A DNA stretch of 18,682 nucleotides from Verrucomicrobiota bacterium (GTDB lineage: Bacteria; Verrucomicrobiota; Verrucomicrobiia; Opitutales; Opitutaceae): positions 1-18,682 of the forward strand of contig RFJS01000073.1 in NCBI GenBank assembly GCA_003694825.1, in the 5' to 3' direction. Positions within the stretch are counted from its first letter, which is position 1; every line of letters begins with the position of its first letter. Below, in pieces: positions 1-8,814 of this stretch. The notes under the pieces are model-generated. The model was not told the origin of the DNA and made no database searches. It saw nothing but the letters and a program-made list of their open reading frames with translations. Both the position numbers and the translations under genes were made by a program.

Positions 1-1223
1 CTGAAGGTCTTGCGCAATTCGCGCTCGAGCGCCGGGTCGCTCGTCTTCCAGACACGATGTCCCGGGCGCAGGCGCGAGAAGTCGATGCGCCCACGCTGAA
101 AGAAGTAACGGTCGCCCCGAATCTCGTAAATGCGTCCGCCCTGCTCGTGGTCGGGGTTGCCGCCGGTATCGAACACGACGCCGTCTCCCGGCTTCAGATC
201 GTCCTCCGCGGCAAAGGCCACGTAGTCCGGCCCCACTTCGCGGATCACACCGGCGAACGGTCCGCGCTTGGTGGGGAAACGCGCGTGCACCAGCGACTGG
301 TGATCGACACCGTGCAGCCAGCCGCTGAAGAGACCGCGCGAGAACATCATCTCGAGCCGGTAGCGGTCCTGCCGCGACACGGTATAGGCAACGCCGTCGG
401 CCAGCGCCCGGTCGATGGCGCGCCGATAGACTTGCGTGACCGCCGCGACGTATTCCGGCGCCTTCAGCCGGCCCTCGATCTTGAAGCTGCAGACCCCCGC
501 CTCGATCAGCGCCGGGATGTCGTCGATCGCGGCTAGATCCTGAGGGGAGAGCAGGTAGCGCCGATCCCCGAGGTCGCGCTTTTCCCCATCGACGATCAGC
601 TCCCACGGCAGCCGGCACGCCTGGGCGCACTCTCCCCGGTTGGCGCTGCGCTGGCCGAGGCTCTCGCTGGTGAGGCACTGGCCGGAATAGGCCACGCAGA
701 GGGCCCCGTGCACGAAGGTCTCGATCGGCAGCATTTCGGGATCGTCTTCCCGAAACTTCCGCAGCTCGCGCAATGAAAGCTCCCGCGCCAACACCACCCG
801 CGTAACGCCAAGCGTCCGCGCGAAGTGCACGCCTTCGGGCGAGGTGATGGTCATCTGCGTCGAGGCATGAATCTCCAGCCCCGGAGCAACGGCGGCGGCG
901 AGCCGGGCGATCCCGAGATCCTGCACGAGCACGGCATCCACCCCGGCCGCTTCGGCAAGCCGCAGAAAACGCTCCGCCTCAGCGAGCTCGTCGGTGAACA
1001 CGAGGATATTCAGGGTGAGATAACCGCGCACGCCGTGGTCGTGGAGAAACCGCATCAGCGCCGGTAGATCCGCCTCGGTGAAATTGTCCGCCCGCATCCG
1101 AGCGTTGAATGCCGGCAGGCCGAAATAGACGGCATCCGCACCGTTGGCCACCGCGGCGCGGGCGCAGTCCCAGTTGCCCGCGGGGGCCAGCAGCTCCGGC
1201 CGGATCTGTCGGGCACCGCTCAT
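1..1223 (-). CDS. Peptidase U32 family protein (RlhA/YegQ-like), 3' end cut by window
   Basis: Reading leftwards from an ATG at 1223 gives an open frame of about 407 codons that leaves the window without a stop. The start reads [19 protein letters not shown], and the N-terminal half carries U32 hallmarks: [15 protein letters not shown], the HASTQM segment, the FVHGALC segment and a cysteine-rich stretch ([11 protein letters not shown]), then the FKIEGRLK motif. U32 members of this type include collagenase-like proteases and the E. coli enzymes RlhA and TrhP, which are needed for 5-hydroxycytidine and 5-hydroxyuridine formation in 23S rRNA and tRNA. The conserved cysteines fit the iron-sulfur/RNA-modification branch better than secreted protease activity, and no signal peptide is visible. 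The start is supported by a strong ribosome binding site and by a 4-base ATGA overlap with the end of uvrA, so the two genes are probably translationally coupled. Family is confident; the exact substrate is not known. Confidence 0.88.
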   Translation of the reverse strand, partial: MSGARQIRPELLAPAGNWDCARAAVANGADAVYFGLPAFNARMRADNFTEADLPALMRFLHDHGVRGYLTLNILVFTDELAEAERFLRLAEAAGVDAVLVQDLGIARLAAAVAPGLEIHASTQMTITSPEGVHFARTLGVTRVVLARELSLRELRKFREDDPEMLPIETFVHGALCVAYSGQCLTSESLGQRSANRGECAQACRLPWELIVDGEKRDLGDRRYLLSPQDLAAIDDIPALIEAGVCSFKIEGRLKAPEYVAAVTQVYRRAIDRALADGVAYTVSRQDRYRLEMMFSRGLFSGWLHGVDHQSLVHARFPTKRGPFAGVIREVGPDYVAFAAEDDLKPGDGVVFDTGGNPDHEQGGRIYEIRGDRYFFQRGRIDFSRLRPGHRVWKTSDPALERELRKTF

Positions 1224-4102
1224 CGCCCGCCTCCCTTCGATGCATCCGTGCCGCGCTGCCGCCACTCCCGCAACACGCGGCCGGTGGCCGAATCCTCGCA
1301 GGCCGCGAGCGAGTCCGGCGTGCCCGCATGCACGATACGCCCGCCGTGCCGGCCGCCGCCGGGACCGAGATCGATGACCCAGTCCGCCAGGTCGATGACA
1401 TCGAGGTTGTGTTCGATGACCACGATGGTATTGCCGGCGTCGCGCAGTTTGAAGAGCAGGTCGACGAGGTTTTGCACATCCACCCAGTGCAGGCCGGTGG
1501 TCGGCTCATCGAGCACGTAGAGCACGCCCCCCTGCTGGCGGCGGCTCAGCTCGAGAGAGAGTTTGAGCCGCTGCGCCTCGCCGCCGCTGAGCGTGTTGGC
1601 CGGCTGTCCGAGGCGCAGGTAGCCGAGGCCGACGGCGGCGAGCGTATCCAGCTTTTCCATGATCCTGGGATGATGGCGGAAGAGCGCCCTCGCCTCGTTG
1701 ACGGTCATGTCGAGCACGTCGGCGATGTTGCGCCCGGCATAGCGCACCTCCAGGGTCTCGCGGTTGTAGCGGCGGCCGTGGCAGCTCGGGCACTCCGTGT
1801 AAGCATCGCTCATAAAGAGCATGTCGAGCTTGATGACACCGTCGCCCTGGCAACGCTCACAACGTCCACCACGGGCATTGAAGCTGAAGCGCGCCGGTTT
1901 GTATCCACGGATCCGAGCCAGCGGACACTTTGAAAAGAGATCGCGCAATTGATCAAACAGCTTGGTGTAGGTGGCCGGGTTCGACCGCGGGGAACGGCCG
2001 ATGGGGTCCTGATCGACGCGCACCACTTTCGTGAACTGCTCGAGGCCTTCGATCCCCTGGTGCGCGCCGGGGATCGCCATGGCGCCATTGAGCCGCCTCG
2101 CCGCCGCGGTCGCGAGGATATCGTTGACCAGGGTGCTCTTGCCCGACCCCGAAACGCCGGTGACACAGGTGAACAGCCCCACCGGGAAGGCGGCATCGAT
2201 GCCCTGAAGATTGTGCTCGCGCGCCCCCCGCACCGTAAGCCACTCCCGGCCCGGCGCTCGGCGGTCGGCGTTGCGCTCCACCCGCGCCGCCCGAGAAAGA
2301 TACATGCCCGTGCGCGAACGTCGGCGTCCGTCCCGGCACAGCTCCGCGGGGGTGCCCTGAAAGAGAAGCTGCCCCCCCGCTTCCCCCGCGCCGGGGCCGA
2401 GCTCGATGATCTGGTCGGCGGCCAGCATGGTGTCTTCGTCGTGCTCGACGACGATCACCGTGTTGCCGCGGTCACGCAGTTCGATGAGGGTGCGCAGCAG
2501 GTTCTTGTTGTCGGCCGCGTGCAGACCGATGCTCGGCTCGTCGAGCACGTAGATGACGCCGACCAGGCCCATCCCGAGCTGCGTGGCGAGCCGCACCCGC
2601 TGAGCCTCCCCGCCACTGAGGGTGGCGTATTCCCGATCCAGCGTCAGGTAGCCGAGGCCCACCTCGTTGAGGAAGTGCAGGCGCTGACGAATGCCTTCGA
2701 CCACTTCGCCCCGGGGGCTTTCCCCCCCCGCGCCTCCCGGCAGCCCGCGGACAAACTCGAGCGCGCTCTCGATGTCCATCGAGAAAAACTCCGGCACGGA
2801 AACACCGCGCACCCGCACCGCCGCCGAGCGGGGGCTGAGTCGCTGGCCGTGGCAGGTCGGGCATTCCCCGGATGCCTGAAAGGCGGTGAGACGCGCGCGA
2901 TAGCCGTCACTGCGCGAGGCGCGACGGTTTTCCTCCAGCAGGGCGATGACGCCGGGAAACGGAGCCAACTCGGTCTTTCCCTTGCGCAGGCGGAAGCTGA
3001 ACTGCCGCTCTCCGGTGCCATGCAGGATGGCGTGCCGGGTTTCTTCGGGCAGCTCCCGCCAGGGCACGGATGGATCGAAAGGCAACTGCTCGGCAAGCTG
3101 CCGCAGCATCGCGTTGTGACGGATGATGAGCGCCTTCCCGCCGATGCGCAGCGGCTTGATCGCCCCCTCGCGCACGCTCTTGTCCGGATCGGGCACGAGC
3201 AGTTCTTCGACGAAGCGCATCTTGCGACCGATCCCTCCACAATCGGGACACGCGCCGACCGTGGTATTGAAGGAGAAGTGCCGCGGCGTCAGCGCATCGT
3301 AGACCTCTCCGCAGACCTCGCAGGCGAGGTTGCGGCTCAAGGAAAGCTCCTCCCAGTCTTCGCTTCCCGGCGGCTGCACCAGCGCCGCCGCCCGGTCCCG
3401 GCCCTCGCGAAAAGCCAGTTCCAGCGAATCGGCGATGCGGCTGCGCTGGTCGTCCGCCACCCCGACGCGATCGACAACCAGCTCGACGGTGACCGGCGTC
3501 GTTCCCGTGGGAATGAGTTTGGTGTCGTCGATGGACTTGATCTCACCATCGACGCGCAAGCGCTGAAACCCGCGCAGCCGCAGGCTGTCGATCTCCCCGC
3601 GCAACACCGCCGGCCGCGCCGTCATGAATGGGGCGAGCAGGATCAGGCGCGTGCGCGGGGGATAGGCCATGAGTTTTTCGACGCTGCTCTCGAGCGTCTG
3701 CTGCACGATGCGGCCGCCGTCCTTCGGGCAATAGGAAACGCCATCGAGCACCCACAACAGCCGCGCATAGTCGGCGATCTCGGTCACGGTGGCGATGGTG
3801 CTGCGGGGAGAGCCGCCCGCGGTGCGCTGTTCGATGGCCAGCACCGGCGAGAGCCCGTGGATGAAATCGACCTCGGGACGTTTGAGCTGCTCGAGCATCT
3901 GCCGAGCCTGCGTGGAGAGGCTCTCCATGTATTTCCGGTAGCCTTCCGCGTAGATCGTGTCGAAAGCGAGCGACGACTTCCCGGATCCGCTGACTCCGGT
4001 GATGACCGTCAGGCGCCCCCGCGGAATGCGCACCTCGATATCGCGCAGGTTATGCTCCCGCGCGCCCTTGACATGGATGCATCCGGTATCCGCAACACTC
4101 AT
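1220..4102 (-). CDS. uvrA: Excinuclease ABC subunit A (UvrA)
   Basis: This 960-residue protein is the damage-recognition ATPase of nucleotide excision repair; a UvrA dimer scans DNA with UvrB and loads it at lesions. Visible parts in order: Walker A GVSGSGKS at residues 36-43, a UvrB-binding region with [10 protein letters not shown], a first CxxC...CxxC zinc module near residues 258-283, the ABC signature LSGGEAQR near 492 with DEPSIGLH, a second Walker A near 647, the second zinc module (CERC...CPSC) near 747-774 and a second LSGGEAQR near 836 with DEPTTGLH. Both ATPase halves and the UvrB-binding domain are present, so it is a canonical UvrA rather than a short UvrA2-type paralogue. The frame stays open upstream to 4348, but homology begins at [20 protein letters not shown], so I start at 4102. 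No SOS/LexA-like box was recognised upstream. It overlaps the U32 start by 4 bases. Confidence 0.97.
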   Translation of the reverse strand: MSVADTGCIHVKGAREHNLRDIEVRIPRGRLTVITGVSGSGKSSLAFDTIYAEGYRKYMESLSTQARQMLEQLKRPEVDFIHGLSPVLAIEQRTAGGSPRSTIATVTEIADYARLLWVLDGVSYCPKDGGRIVQQTLESSVEKLMAYPPRTRLILLAPFMTARPAVLRGEIDSLRLRGFQRLRVDGEIKSIDDTKLIPTGTTPVTVELVVDRVGVADDQRSRIADSLELAFREGRDRAAALVQPPGSEDWEELSLSRNLACEVCGEVYDALTPRHFSFNTTVGACPDCGGIGRKMRFVEELLVPDPDKSVREGAIKPLRIGGKALIIRHNAMLRQLAEQLPFDPSVPWRELPEETRHAILHGTGERQFSFRLRKGKTELAPFPGVIALLEENRRASRSDGYRARLTAFQASGECPTCHGQRLSPRSAAVRVRGVSVPEFFSMDIESALEFVRGLPGGAGGESPRGEVVEGIRQRLHFLNEVGLGYLTLDREYATLSGGEAQRVRLATQLGMGLVGVIYVLDEPSIGLHAADNKNLLRTLIELRDRGNTVIVVEHDEDTMLAADQIIELGPGAGEAGGQLLFQGTPAELCRDGRRRSRTGMYLSRAARVERNADRRAPGREWLTVRGAREHNLQGIDAAFPVGLFTCVTGVSGSGKSTLVNDILATAAARRLNGAMAIPGAHQGIEGLEQFTKVVRVDQDPIGRSPRSNPATYTKLFDQLRDLFSKCPLARIRGYKPARFSFNARGGRCERCQGDGVIKLDMLFMSDAYTECPSCHGRRYNRETLEVRYAGRNIADVLDMTVNEARALFRHHPRIMEKLDTLAAVGLGYLRLGQPANTLSGGEAQRLKLSLELSRRQQGGVLYVLDEPTTGLHWVDVQNLVDLLFKLRDAGNTIVVIEHNLDVIDLADWVIDLGPGGGRHGGRIVHAGTPDSLAACEDSATGRVLREWRQRGTDASKGGGR
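1231..1236 (-). promoter_or_regulatory. Shine-Dalgarno sequence of the U32 gene
   Basis: On the minus strand AGGGAG sits 7 bases before the ATG at 1223, inside the last codons of uvrA. It is the clearest ribosome binding site in the window and fixes the U32 start. Most other genes here have none. Confidence 0.7.
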
Positions 4103-4482
4103 GGTTTTCGTGCAGGGCCCTTCCCGGCCGGGATTCGGGCCAAACGGCAAAGCAAACGCCTCCGATCCGCGCGCGCAACCGGGAATGACGCACAGGCAGC
4201 CGAACCGCGCCGCCCGTCCCCGGGGCCGAACACGCCCTCCCCGGCCACCGCCACCGCTCTCCGCCTCCGATCCCGGCGAAACGAACCGCCGGCCTGTCCT
4301 CCCGGCCCGAAATTCACCGTCCTCGCCACGACCGCCGAGAAGCTTCATTCTTGCCCGCCATCAGTCTTCGTGAATCCTCCCCGCCCTGAACGAGAGCGGC
4401 TCCGGCCGCCATCCATCGACCCATACTGAGAACCTCCATCCACCCCGGGGCCTCCGCCACGCGGTGGCCCAGTCAAGTTCCC
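4103..4482. other. Divergent intergenic region between uvrA and the DUF1302 operon
   Basis: These 380 bases must hold the promoters for leftward uvrA and the rightward four-gene operon. No coding sequence in it resembles a known family; the in-frame upstream extension of uvrA is low-complexity Arg/Gly/Ala and typical of GC-rich noncoding DNA. A CATACT (4422-4427) could be a -10 element for the operon, but no convincing -35 lies 17 bases upstream. A small perfect hairpin GCCAC-GCG-GTGGC lies at 4456-4468, 14 bases before the operon's first ATG, and might be an operator or affect translation. No LexA or other known operator is recognised. Confidence 0.5.
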
Positions 4483-6447
4483 ATGATGAAGTCACCACTT
4501 CGTTCGGCCCGGTTTTCACGTGTCCGGGCAGCAGCTCTGTTGTCTTGCGTCGGCGCCGTCCTCCTCCCCCTGCGATCGGCCGCCTTTCAATTCGAAATCG
4601 GCGACGTCGAGGCCAGCCTCGACACCACCCTCACCGGCGGCGTGAGCTACCGGCTCAACGATCCCGACCGCCGTTTCTATGGCACGGCCAACGGTGGCCT
4701 GCAAAACTCCGTCAACGCCGACGACGGCAATCTCAACTACGAGCGCGGCATCAACTCGCTCATCGTCAAAGGCACGAGCGACCTCGAACTAAACTTCGAC
4801 CGGTTCCGCGCCTTCGTCCGCGGCTATTACTTCTACGACTTCGAAAACGAACAGGGCGACCGGGCCCGCACCCCGCTCCCGGATGACGCCCTCGAGCGGG
4901 TCGGCTCCGACATCCGGTTGCTGGATGCCTTCATCATGGGGCAATTCGACGTGGCCGGCGCGCCGCTCGACATCCGCATCGGCAACCAGGTGCTCAGCTG
5001 GGGCGAAAGCACCTTCATCCAGAACGGCATCAACGTCATCAACCCCATCGACGTCTCCAGCATCCGCGTCCCCGGAGCCGAGCTGCGCGAAGCCCTCCAG
5101 CCGGTTCCCATGATCTCCGCTTCCTACGGAGTCACCGACGAGATCACCCTCGAAGCCTTCTATCAGCTGCGCTGGAGCGAGACGATCATCGACCCGCCCG
5201 GCACGTATTTCTCCACCAACGATTTCGTGGGTCGCAGCGGCTCGAAGGTCTATCTGGGCTTCGGCTCGATCCCGGATACCGCGCCCTTCGGCTTCGTGCC
5301 GCGCGGGCCCGAGGGCTTTGCGTCCGATTCCGGCCAGTTCGGCCTCGCCGCGCGCGTCTTCGCACCGGGGCTCAACTCCACCGAGTTCGGCTTCTACTTC
5401 ATCAACTATCACAGCCGCCTCCCCACGATCAGCGCCATCACGCCGACCGAGCCGATCAACACCGACCTCACCGGCCCGCTCACACAGGTCTTCACCCAGG
5501 CCGGTCTCCCGCCCGCCCAGGCAGCGGCAGCGGCGAGCCAGCTCTTCGGCATCCTCGGCAAATACACCGTCGGCGGCCCCGGCGCCCTCACCCCCGAAGA
5601 GCTCGCCATCCTCCAGGCTCCGCAGAACCAGATGGCCATCGACGGAGCCAAAAAGATCGCCTTCCTCACCGCCGCCGGCACCGGCCGCTACCTCATCGAA
5701 TACCCCGAGGACATCCAGCTCTACGGCGTCAGTTTCAACACCGAGGTCGGCAACACCGGCGTCTCCCTTCAGGGTGAGCTCTCGCTGAAAGTCGACGTGC
5801 CCCTGCAGATCGACGATGTCGAGCTGCTCTTCGCCGCCCTCTCCGCCATCAACCCTGCCTTCGGTCCGAACAACCAGATCGGCGACTTCCTCGGCCAGCT
5901 CGGGCAGCGCATCGAGGGTTACCAGCGCGAAAACGTATGGCAGGCCCAGTTCACCGGCACGAAAGTCTTCGGCCCGATGCTCGGTGCCGACCAGCTGCTC
6001 GTGCTCGGCGAAGTCGGCTTCAACTACGTCCCCGGGCTTCCGGGCAAGGACGAGCTGCGCTTCGACGGCCCCGGCACCTTCACCAGCGGCAGCCAGGAAG
6101 CGATGGACAACACCGGCAACGGCCAGTTTCCCGCCACCCCATGGGACGCGTTCGCCGACGATTTCTCCTGGGGCTACCAGCTCGTCACCCGTCTCGACTA
6201 CAGCAACGTGCTCTTCGGCATGAACATGTCCCCGCTCATCGCTTTCGCCCACGACGTCTCGGGCAACACCCCGCGCCCCCTGGGCAACTTCCGCGAGGGC
6301 CGCAAGACCCTCACCGTCGCCCTGCAGATGACCTACCTCAACGACTGGCAGTTTGAAGTCCGCTACACCGACTACTTCGGCGCCGGTGACTACAACCTCC
6401 TCGCCGACCGCGACTTCCTCTCCGCCACGGTCAAATACTCGTTCTGA
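4483..6447 (+). CDS. DUF1302 family outer-membrane beta-barrel protein
   Basis: This 654-residue protein belongs to the DUF1302 family (PF06980), predicted porin-like outer-membrane proteins. The N-terminus has a signal peptide: basic residues to about 15, a hydrophobic stretch at 16-30 and a likely cut after SAA at 34. The mature start has the family's first-strand pattern (DTTLTGGVSYR), and conserved blocks follow around residues 165-215 (NQVLSWGESTFIQNGINVIN). An Ala/Pro-rich insert near residues 330-390 may be a loop or plug. The protein ends in ATVKYSF; a terminal Phe preceded by alternating residues is the classic signal for BAM-dependent barrel insertion. It is the first gene of a tight operon with DUF1329, YCF48-like and RND genes, suggesting it is the outer-membrane pore of that system. 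No Shine-Dalgarno is visible. Either ATG of the ATGATG pair could be used. Substrate unknown. Confidence 0.9.
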   Translation: MMKSPLRSARFSRVRAAALLSCVGAVLLPLRSAAFQFEIGDVEASLDTTLTGGVSYRLNDPDRRFYGTANGGLQNSVNADDGNLNYERGINSLIVKGTSDLELNFDRFRAFVRGYYFYDFENEQGDRARTPLPDDALERVGSDIRLLDAFIMGQFDVAGAPLDIRIGNQVLSWGESTFIQNGINVINPIDVSSIRVPGAELREALQPVPMISASYGVTDEITLEAFYQLRWSETIIDPPGTYFSTNDFVGRSGSKVYLGFGSIPDTAPFGFVPRGPEGFASDSGQFGLAARVFAPGLNSTEFGFYFINYHSRLPTISAITPTEPINTDLTGPLTQVFTQAGLPPAQAAAAASQLFGILGKYTVGGPGALTPEELAILQAPQNQMAIDGAKKIAFLTAAGTGRYLIEYPEDIQLYGVSFNTEVGNTGVSLQGELSLKVDVPLQIDDVELLFAALSAINPAFGPNNQIGDFLGQLGQRIEGYQRENVWQAQFTGTKVFGPMLGADQLLVLGEVGFNYVPGLPGKDELRFDGPGTFTSGSQEAMDNTGNGQFPATPWDAFADDFSWGYQLVTRLDYSNVLFGMNMSPLIAFAHDVSGNTPRPLGNFREGRKTLTVALQMTYLNDWQFEVRYTDYFGAGDYNLLADRDFLSATVKYSF

Positions 6448-6470
6448 ACCCGCAACCCTCTCTCTCGATC

Positions 6471-7823
6471 ATGCTTCTGCGCAACACCCTCACCCTGATC
6501 GCCTGCGGCGCCCTCTGCGGCACCGCCATCGCCCGCCTTTCCCCGGAGGAAATCGACCGCCTCGGCAAGGACCTCACGCCCCTCGGCGCGGAAAAGGCCG
6601 GCAATGCCGACGGCACAATCCCCGCATGGGAAGGCGGCATCACGTCGCCTCCGCCCGGATACAAGCCGGGGATGCATCACCCCGATCCGTTCGCCGACGA
6701 TCCGGTGCTCTTCACCATCGACCAGTCCAATGTCGACCAATACGCCGACAAGCTCACCGTCGGCCACCGCGCCCTCATCGCCGCCTACCCCACCTACAAA
6801 ATGCCGGTCTATCCCACGCGGCGCAGTGCCTCCGTCCCGGAACGCATCTACGAGGCCACCCGCAAAGTCGCGGCCACCGCTCACCTCGTCAACGACGGCA
6901 ACAACGTGGCCGGCGCGGTCAATGGCATCCCCTTCCCCATCCCGAAAAACGGCCAGGAAGTGATCTGGAACCACCTCCTGCGCTACCGCGGCGTCTCCGT
7001 GGGCCGTTGGATCGCCCAGGCCGCGCCCACCCGCAACGGATCCTACTCGCTCGTGACCTTTGCCGACGAGTTTCTCATGAACTACCACCGGCCGGACATG
7101 ACCGAGGAGAAGCTCGGCAACATCCTCACCTACTTCCGGCAGGAAGTGCTTTCGCCGGCCCGTCTCGCCGGATCCATCCTCCTCGTCCACGAGACCCTCG
7201 ACCAGGTCGCCGAACCGCGCAAGGCGTGGGTCTACAACGTCGGCCAGCGCCGGGTCCGCCGCGCCCCCAATGTCGCCTATGACAACCCCGGCACCGCCTC
7301 CGACGGCATGCGCACCAGCGACCAGTTCGACATGTTCAACGGCGCGATCGACCGCTACACCTGGGAACTCGTCGGCAAGCGCGAGATGTATGTCCCCTAC
7401 AACAGCTACAAGCTCCACAGCGACAAACTCAAATACAAGGACATCCTCACCCCGCTGCACATCAACCAGGACTACACCCGCTACGAACTGCACCGCGTCT
7501 GGATCGTCGAGGCCCGGCTCCGCGAAGGCACCAGCCACATCTACCCGCGCCGCACCTTCTACATCGACGAGGACAGCTGGCAGATCCTCTGCGTCGATCA
7601 ATACGACGCCCGCGGCGAGATCTGGCGCGTGTCCGAGGGCCACTGCATCAACTACTACGACGAGCCCACGTTCTGGACGACGCTGGAGACACACGTCGAC
7701 CTCATGGCCGGCCGCTACCTCGCCATCGGCCTGGACAATGAGTCGAAGATGTATGACTTCGACCTCGGGCGGTCCCCCGAAGACTACACGCCCTCGGCCC
7801 TGCGCCGCCAGGGACTGCGCTGA
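6471..7823 (+). CDS. DUF1329 family periplasmic protein
   Basis: This 450-residue protein belongs to the DUF1329 family (PF07044), which regularly accompanies DUF1302. Strong family blocks are visible just after the signal peptide: LGKDLTPLGAEKAGNADGTI, the PAWEGG and YKPGMHHPDPFADD segments, the KMPVYPTRRSAS region and NGIPFPIPKNGQEVIWNHLL. The leader is short (residues 1-21) with a probable type I cut after AIA; LIAC at residues 9-12 also fits a lipobox, so a lipoprotein form cannot be excluded. The family is generally regarded as periplasmic or outer-membrane associated and has been compared to LolA-like lipid-binding folds, a comparison I could not test here. It starts 23 bases after the DUF1302 stop and is followed 18 bases later by the YCF48-like gene. 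A role in handing a hydrophobic ligand between the inner-membrane RND permease and the outer-membrane barrel is inference. Confidence 0.9.
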   Translation: MLLRNTLTLIACGALCGTAIARLSPEEIDRLGKDLTPLGAEKAGNADGTIPAWEGGITSPPPGYKPGMHHPDPFADDPVLFTIDQSNVDQYADKLTVGHRALIAAYPTYKMPVYPTRRSASVPERIYEATRKVAATAHLVNDGNNVAGAVNGIPFPIPKNGQEVIWNHLLRYRGVSVGRWIAQAAPTRNGSYSLVTFADEFLMNYHRPDMTEEKLGNILTYFRQEVLSPARLAGSILLVHETLDQVAEPRKAWVYNVGQRRVRRAPNVAYDNPGTASDGMRTSDQFDMFNGAIDRYTWELVGKREMYVPYNSYKLHSDKLKYKDILTPLHINQDYTRYELHRVWIVEARLREGTSHIYPRRTFYIDEDSWQILCVDQYDARGEIWRVSEGHCINYYDEPTFWTTLETHVDLMAGRYLAIGLDNESKMYDFDLGRSPEDYTPSALRRQGLR

Positions 7824-7841
7824 ACGCGCCTCCCCATCCAC

Positions 7842-8798
7842 GTGCTCCCCCTGCTCCACACCTTTCGCGCCGCGGCCGCCGCCGCGCTGATCCTGCTCGG
7901 CGCCGCGGCCGGAGCGCGTGCCGAAACCATCGATACATCATCACGCCCGGCCATCCCCCTCGCGCAGCCGCTGCTGCTCGACGTCGCGCTCGCCGGCACA
8001 CGGCTCGTCGCTGTCGGCGACTATGGCGTCGTATTGCTCTCCGATGACGACGGCCGCTCCTGGCGAAGCGCGACGACACCGGTGGCCTCCATGCTCACCA
8101 CCGTCGCCTTCGCCGACGCCCGGCAAGGCTGGGCCGCCGGCCATGGCGGCACCCTGCTCGGCACGCGGGATGGCGGCGAGACCTGGAACCGCCTCGATTC
8201 CCCCGCCACCGAAGACGACTCCTTCCTCGATCTGTTCGTGGCCGGCGACGGGCACGTCCTCGCCGTCGGCGCTTACGGGCTCTTCTGTGAGACGCGCGAC
8301 GGCGGCGCGTCCTGGGAAATCCGGCACGTCCTCGAGGAAGACATGCACATCAACCGGCTCACCCGGGCCCGGGACGGGGCGATTCTCCTCGCCGGCGAGG
8401 GCGGCCTGCTCGCCATCTCGCGCGACGACGGCGCAAGCTTCACCCCGGTCGACTCGCCCTACGAGGGCTCGTTCTACGGTTTTCATCAACTCCGCGACGG
8501 CACCTGGCTCATCCACGGCCTTCGCGGCCACGTCTTCCTCAGCCACGACAATGGTGCGAGCTGGGAACAGTCGCCGATCGACCACGAGGTGCTCATCACC
8601 TCCGCCGTCGAATACTCCGAGGATCGTCTCGTCCTTGGCGGCATGGGCGGCTGGCTCTTTGTCAGTGACAACCGGGGACGCAGTTTCTCCGCCCGCCAGG
8701 CCGCACACCTCGCGGCCGTCGCCGAAGTGACGCGCACGCCGGGCGGCCGGCTGCTGCTCGTCGGCGACGGGGGCATCGAGATCGTTCCCGTCCCCTGA
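7842..8798 (+). CDS. YCF48/HCF136-like beta-propeller protein with Asp-box repeats
   Basis: This 318-residue exported protein starts at a GTG (7842), 18 bases after the DUF1329 stop. The leader has a hydrophobic core at residues 9-24 and a cut after ARA (27). Six Asp-box (BNR-type, S/T-x-D-x-G-x-S/T-W/F) repeats are clear, at residues 67-74, 108-115, 151-158, 193-200, 234-241 and 275-282 (the last has Asn-Arg in place of the usual Asp/Gly spacing), which predicts a beta-propeller. No sialidase active-site Arg triad or Tyr is recognised, so glycosidase activity is unlikely. YCF48/HCF136 proteins of phototrophs help assemble photosystem II; this non-photosynthetic relative more likely acts as a periplasmic assembly or scaffold factor for the RND and barrel proteins encoded beside it (inference). 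There is no in-frame ATG close to the leader, which supports the GTG start. Confidence 0.85.
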   Translation: MLPLLHTFRAAAAAALILLGAAAGARAETIDTSSRPAIPLAQPLLLDVALAGTRLVAVGDYGVVLLSDDDGRSWRSATTPVASMLTTVAFADARQGWAAGHGGTLLGTRDGGETWNRLDSPATEDDSFLDLFVAGDGHVLAVGAYGLFCETRDGGASWEIRHVLEEDMHINRLTRARDGAILLAGEGGLLAISRDDGASFTPVDSPYEGSFYGFHQLRDGTWLIHGLRGHVFLSHDNGASWEQSPIDHEVLITSAVEYSEDRLVLGGMGGWLFVSDNRGRSFSARQAAHLAAVAEVTRTPGGRLLLVGDGGIEIVPVP

Positions 8799-8814
8799 AC
8801 ATCCGCCGCCGCGT

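Noticed and set aside
4103..4348. Longer uvrA start adding 82 residues
   Set aside because: The added residues are Gly/Arg-rich and not UvrA-like; homology starts at the ATG at 4102.
1949..4429. An 826-codon plus-strand frame opposite uvrA
   Set aside because: It mirrors UvrA codons, lacks any family resemblance, and UvrA is beyond doubt on the other strand.
4103..4482. SOS (LexA) box in front of uvrA
   Set aside because: No CTGT-N8-ACAG or GAAC-N4-GTTC type palindrome was found in the region; LexA sites of this lineage could differ.
4789..6252. A 487-codon minus-strand frame opposite the DUF1302 gene
   Set aside because: Composition is low-complexity Glu/Gly/Val/Asp and there is no recognisable fold; a GC-driven shadow.
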